The position numbers and the translations under genes are program-made. The notes beneath the pieces were generated by a model. That model was not told the origin of the DNA and did no database searches. It saw only the letters and a list, made by a program, of their open reading frames with translations. DNA of 8,725 bases from Deltaproteobacteria bacterium. GTDB lineage: Bacteria; Bdellovibrionota_C; UBA2361; JAAYZI01. Within the stretch, counting starts at the first letter, position 1. Every line of letters begins with the position of its first letter. Positions 5,842-8,725 of this stretch are shown here, piece by piece. The stretch covers positions 1 through 8,725 of the forward strand of contig JAAYZI010000155.1 of NCBI GenBank assembly GCA_012514925.1, written 5' to 3'.

Positions 5842-5898
5842 TTTACCGGTGCTTCGCCGTTTCGGTTTGGAACTCACATCAGGGAGGGAGTCCCGTTT

Positions 5899-5903
5899 GG
5901 AGG
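5899..5903 (+). promoter_or_regulatory. Shine-Dalgarno site of nifU
   Basis: GGAGG six bases before the ATG at 5910. It is near-ideal in sequence and spacing and fixes the start. Confidence 0.85.
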
Positions 5904-5909
5904 TAAGCG

Positions 5910-6863
5910 ATGGCTTGGGAGTATAGCGAGAAAACAAAGCAGCTTTTTATGGACGCTGTGCATGGAAAGCCCGGCACCCATATGGGTGAGATCGAGGATC
6001 CGGACGGCTTGGGCGAGCATGGATCGATTGCTTGCGGTGACGCCATTCGCTTTACATTTCGCGTTAAACGCCACCCCGAGGATCCTTCTAAAGACATCAT
6101 TACCGAGGCGCGTTACCTCACTTTCGGCTGTACCTCTGCGATCGCCGCTTCCGAAGCGCTTTGCACCCTGATTGAAAAGGAGCAGCGAACTCCGATTCAG
6201 GCGCTGGCCATCACCAATCAGGATATCGTTGGTTTCTTAGGGGGGCTGCCGCACCAAAAAATCCACTGCTCTGTGATGGGGGCGGAGGCTTTAGAGGCTG
6301 CGGTCTACAACTGGTCCCAAAAGCGTGGAGTAGACCTTGCGGCGCATGGAGTTAAATTTACGCATAAACAGGATGAAGAGGGAGAGATCGTCTGTCAGTG
6401 TTTTACACTTAGCGCCCCATATATCAAGCGCAAGATCAAGGAGCTCGGCTTAAAGAGCATTCCGGAAATAACCGATGCTATCAAAGCCGGAGGGGCCTGC
6501 ATGGGATGTCATCACAAACCAGGTGGGTTGCAGGATTTGCTAAACGAAGTTTGGGGAGCACCTCAAACCAAGTTAAAGATCCTTCCTGAGAGGCCTGCAG
6601 GCCTTTCGAAAGGAGTGTCCGGCGGGCTTTCCCCTTACCAGCTTGGGAAGAAGATAGATCAGGTGGTGCAAGAGCATATCCGCCCAATGCTTGAAGCGGA
6701 TGGAGGAGGCATTGAGATCATCGATATTAAAGATGATCTTATATACTGCCGCTTGATGGGCGCCTGCGCGGGATGCCCCGGAGCCGCAATCACCCTGAAG
6801 ATGATGGTTGAGAAGGCATTTAAAGAGATGGTGGCGGAGCAGTTAAAGGTGATCGCGGTTTAG
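5910..6863 (+). CDS. nifU: Iron-sulfur cluster scaffold protein NifU (three-domain)
   Basis: This 317-residue cytoplasmic scaffold receives sulfur from NifS, builds transient Fe-S clusters and passes them to apoproteins. All three classical modules are present. The N-terminal IscU-like domain has cysteines C42 (ACGDAIRF), C74 (TFGCTSAIAAS) and C120 (HCSVMGAEAL). The central permanent [2Fe-2S] ferredoxin-like domain has C162/C164 (CQC) and C197/C200 (CMGC). The C-terminal Nfu domain has C286-A-G-C289 in GACAGCPGA. All nine expected cysteines are intact, and the length matches full NifU of Azotobacter type and of the housekeeping NifU in epsilon-proteobacteria such as Helicobacter. nifS follows 35 bases later, with no iscR, hscA, hscB or nitrogenase genes in view, so a general Fe-S role is more likely than nitrogen fixation. 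Upstream tandem repeats and a leader hairpin suggest regulation. Confidence 0.96.
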   Translation: MAWEYSEKTKQLFMDAVHGKPGTHMGEIEDPDGLGEHGSIACGDAIRFTFRVKRHPEDPSKDIITEARYLTFGCTSAIAASEALCTLIEKEQRTPIQALAITNQDIVGFLGGLPHQKIHCSVMGAEALEAAVYNWSQKRGVDLAAHGVKFTHKQDEEGEIVCQCFTLSAPYIKRKIKELGLKSIPEITDAIKAGGACMGCHHKPGGLQDLLNEVWGAPQTKLKILPERPAGLSKGVSGGLSPYQLGKKIDQVVQEHIRPMLEADGGGIEIIDIKDDLIYCRLMGACAGCPGAAITLKMMVEKAFKEMVAEQLKVIAV

Positions 6864-6898
6864 TCTTTGCGGCTGCGAAAATCATGTAGGCGGAAATC

Positions 6899-8140
6899 AT
6901 GAAAACAATCTACCTCGATAATAACGCCACCACCGCGGTGGCGCCGGAGGTGCGGGAGGCGATTTTGCCTTACCTTGGAGATCTTTATTTTAATCCAAGC
7001 TCTATGTATCAGCAGGCCGTTCAGGTGGCCGGGGCGCTAAATCAGGCCCAGGAGGATATCGCTGAGTTTCTGGGTGGAGTTTTCCCGGATGAAATTCTTT
7101 TCACCTCAGGTGCGACTGAGAGCAACAACACGGCTTTATACGGCAGTGTGCGGGCCAATCCGGCGCGGCGGCATATTGTGACTAGTGCGGTTGAGCATCC
7201 TGCTATTCTTGAAGTGGTAAAAGACCTGGAGCGTACGGGCTGCGAGGTGAGTGTCGTTCCTGTGGATGAGAACGGCAATTTGGATATGCGGGAGTTCGTT
7301 GGCGCGCTGCGTCCCGATACTTTGTTGGTTTCAATTATGCATGCCAACAATGAGAGTGGCGTGATTTTTCCGATTAATGAGTTGGCCCGTATTGTCAAGG
7401 AGACCAGTCCGGAGATCTTGTTTCACAGCGATGCCACCCAGTCAGTTGGCAAGGTGCCTATTAATCTGCGGAGCGAATATGCCGATGTGGATCTACTTTC
7501 TTTTTCCGGGCATAAGCTGCATGCCCCTAAGGGTATTGGAGCTTTGTATGTGAAGCGTGGCACGGCGCTGCGTCCTTATCTGGTGGGTGGGCATCAGCAG
7601 CAGGGGCGGCGGGCCGGCACCGAAAACGCGGCTTTTATTGTAGGTCTGGCGAAAGCATGTAAGCTTGCCGCGCAGTGTCACGCCCAAGAAGAGCCGCGTA
7701 TTACGGCGATGCGTGATAAGCTTGAGCGTGAACTAACCACGCGTATTCCGTTTGTGCATGTAAGTGGAAAAGGCGCACCGCGCCTGGGTAACACCCTCAA
7801 TATTTCATTTCATTATATTGAGGGCGAAGGGATTCTGTATCAGCTTAATGAGCATGGCATTTGCGCTTCGAGTGGTTCGGCGTGCACCTCCGGTTCGCTT
7901 GACCCGTCGCATGTACTCAAAGCCATGGGGGTACCCTTTACGGCCCTACATGGCTCTGTACGTTTTAGTTTAAGCCGTTATACCAGCGAGGACGAAATCG
8001 ACGAGATTATTAAAGTTCTACCCGAAATTGTGCAGAAACTAAGGCGGCTTTCGCCCTACTGGGATCAAGCCAAGCAACAGCCCAGGCCCGGCGCGCCGAG
8101 GGGAGAGGTGTTTGATGATCGTGCGAAACATCCAGTCTAG
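6899..8140 (+). CDS. nifS: Cysteine desulfurase NifS/IscS
   Basis: This 413-residue PLP enzyme converts cysteine to alanine and gives the sulfur, as a persulfide, to NifU. It is an aminotransferase class V fold. Visible features are the N-terminal YLDNNATT (5-12), TSGATESNN (69-77), H100 in VEHPAILE that stacks on PLP, HSDATQ (176-181, D178), the Schiff-base lysine K206 in SFSGHKLHAPKG, RRAGTEN (237-243), and the catalytic cysteine C329 in SSGSACTSGS. The long-loop SACTSG is typical of group I desulfurases that serve scaffolds. About 28 residues after LRRLSP form a charged, Pro-rich tail beyond the usual end, probably disordered. The start has only a weak AGGCGG ribosome-binding site, and the gap to nifU is 35 bases, so it is probably co-transcribed. 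NifS rather than SufS is supported by the NifU partner. Confidence 0.96.
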   Translation: MKTIYLDNNATTAVAPEVREAILPYLGDLYFNPSSMYQQAVQVAGALNQAQEDIAEFLGGVFPDEILFTSGATESNNTALYGSVRANPARRHIVTSAVEHPAILEVVKDLERTGCEVSVVPVDENGNLDMREFVGALRPDTLLVSIMHANNESGVIFPINELARIVKETSPEILFHSDATQSVGKVPINLRSEYADVDLLSFSGHKLHAPKGIGALYVKRGTALRPYLVGGHQQQGRRAGTENAAFIVGLAKACKLAAQCHAQEEPRITAMRDKLERELTTRIPFVHVSGKGAPRLGNTLNISFHYIEGEGILYQLNEHGICASSGSACTSGSLDPSHVLKAMGVPFTALHGSVRFSLSRYTSEDEIDEIIKVLPEIVQKLRRLSPYWDQAKQQPRPGAPRGEVFDDRAKHPV

Positions 8141-8158
8141 TATGTTTCTGCCGGTATG

Positions 8159-8167
8159 TGCTATACT
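8159..8167 (+). promoter_or_regulatory. Extended -10 promoter before the secreted-protein gene
   Basis: TGC-TATACT: a 5/6 -10 hexamer (8162-8167) preceded by TGn, with no clear -35. The predicted start near 8174 gives a leader of about 36 bases to the ATG at 8210. This would allow expression independent of nifUS. No terminator is visible in the 69 bases after nifS, so read-through is also possible. Confidence 0.5.
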
Positions 8168-8209
8168 TTAACGTGAAGATTTAGTTGTACGGAGTTAACG
8201 GAGCGGCCT

Positions 8210-8725
8210 ATGAATTCTTACCGTTTATTTCTGTTGCCGGTTCTATTTTTAGCATTAATCTCTATGGAAGCGTTTGCCCAGGATTCAACCGGGTTGCAAA
8301 CGCGTCTGGAGAATTGTCATCAACGTTTGGAGTCTTTGTATGCCGCTGGAGCGCCTGCGCAGCAGATTGATTCCGCCAGGCGTTGCGTATCTCGTTTGCA
8401 CAAGAGGCTCATTAAGAGCGGACAGGGGCAGATGTTATGGGTTAGGCAGCGGGTGCAGGCGGCTTTGGATGGAGCTGCCGACGGAACGATGGCTTGGGAA
8501 TTAGAGCCGAGAGCGGCAGTTAGGGCCAAGACGCCATCTCGGAAGCAAATGAATAAGATTGTCAGGGAATTTTTAGGTAGCAGTTTTGAGGGCGAGTCTT
8601 GCATTAAGAACTGCGCGCAGATTCGTGGTAACATGAAGTCCGGTACTCAAAAATGTAAGGGTGGGGGAACCGTCACCGTCAAAGTAAGTAGGTGCAGTCC
8701 CAACGGGAATGTGGCTTTTTGGTTG
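8210..8725 (+). CDS. Secreted cysteine-containing protein of unknown function, cut by window edge
   Basis: The frame stays open from the ATG at 8210 to the last base: 172 residues with no stop. GGAG lies six bases before the ATG. A clear Sec signal peptide covers 1-23 (MNSYR, then a Leu/Phe/Val core at 6-17, cut after AFA before QDS). The mature protein begins with a helical segment at about 26-100, holding C36 and C59 in a spacing that would link two helices. An Arg/Lys-rich linker follows (100-118). A region from 126 on has four more cysteines (C131, C135, C149, C162), with GGGTVTVKV suggesting beta strands, so disulfides in the periplasm are likely. I recognise no family. The C-terminus is missing and may hold the identifying domain. 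Its closeness to nifUS is probably positional, not functional, since exported proteins do not use that pathway directly. Confidence 0.8.
   Translation, partial: MNSYRLFLLPVLFLALISMEAFAQDSTGLQTRLENCHQRLESLYAAGAPAQQIDSARRCVSRLHKRLIKSGQGQMLWVRQRVQAALDGAADGTMAWELEPRAAVRAKTPSRKQMNKIVREFLGSSFEGESCIKNCAQIRGNMKSGTQKCKGGGTVTVKVSRCSPNGNVAFWL

Larger units (their letters stand above)
5003..5909. other. Long divergent intergenic region, no convincing gene
   Basis: About 900 bases separate the leftward kinase operon from the rightward nifU gene, far more than any other gap in the window. It contains the minus-strand promoter and leader, several inverted repeats listed separately, a possible plus-strand promoter near 5557, a 17-bp tandem repeat and a GC hairpin near nifU. 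Open frames here (for example minus strand 5005-5448 and plus strand 5489-5674) encode low-quality sequence with no ribosome-binding site or recognisable domain. I saw no tRNA, 5S rRNA, tmRNA, RNase P or signal recognition particle RNA hallmark. One or more unannotated small RNAs or long regulated leaders would explain the length. Confidence 0.7.

Noticed and set aside
6880..6901. Repeated ATCATG before nifS, with an earlier ATG at 6893
   Set aside because: The earlier ATG is followed at once by TAG, so it codes for nothing; six bases are too few to call a meaningful repeat.
5910..8140. Nitrogen-fixation gene cluster
   Set aside because: Only nifU and nifS are present; these occur widely as general Fe-S assembly genes and no nitrogenase gene is in the window.

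Overview
The window is a bacterial chromosomal segment of roughly even base composition, densely coding, with standard bacterial start sites and Shine-Dalgarno sequences. A transmembrane Hanks-type Ser/Thr kinase with an FHA partner, several Sec-type secreted proteins, and a full-length three-domain NifU paired with NifS point to a Gram-negative lineage of the delta-proteobacterial / Oligoflexia / SAR324 kind. That placement is an inference from gene content only and is weak. No tRNA, rRNA, CRISPR array, transposase or phage gene was seen, so this looks like core or lineage-specific chromosome rather than a mobile island.

Positions 1-5002 form one leftward operon read from the minus strand. 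Its order is: a small FHA-domain protein (4613-5002), a transmembrane Ser/Thr kinase (2638-4629), two unrecognised secreted proteins (2078-2662 and 1407-2081), an RluA-family pseudouridine synthase (448-1398), and the start of dihydrolipoyl dehydrogenase (1-425, cut by the window edge). Neighbouring genes overlap by 17, 25 and 4 bases or are separated by only 8 and 22 bases, so co-transcription and translational coupling are likely. An extended -10 promoter (TGn-TATAAT) lies 80 bases upstream of the FHA gene. The first four genes look like a self-contained envelope signalling module: phosphopeptide reader, membrane kinase with a novel outer domain, and two exported partners. The last two genes are housekeeping.

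Positions 5003-5909 form an unusually long gene-free divergent region. It holds the minus-strand promoter and a leader hairpin, several inverted repeats with RNA-folding potential, a plus-strand TATAAT box bracketed by an 8-bp inverted repeat, a 17-bp tandem duplication, and a strong GC hairpin just before the plus-strand genes.

Positions 5910-8725 run rightward: nifU (scaffold, 5910-6863), nifS (cysteine desulfurase, 6899-8140), and the start of a cysteine-containing secreted protein (8210-8725, cut by the window edge) that has its own extended -10 promoter. NifU and NifS together make a minimal NIF-type iron-sulfur cluster assembly system. With no nitrogenase gene in view, it probably serves general Fe-S protein maturation.

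The most interesting material is the FHA-kinase-secreted-protein cassette and the structured divergent region. The core metabolic and Fe-S genes are conventional.
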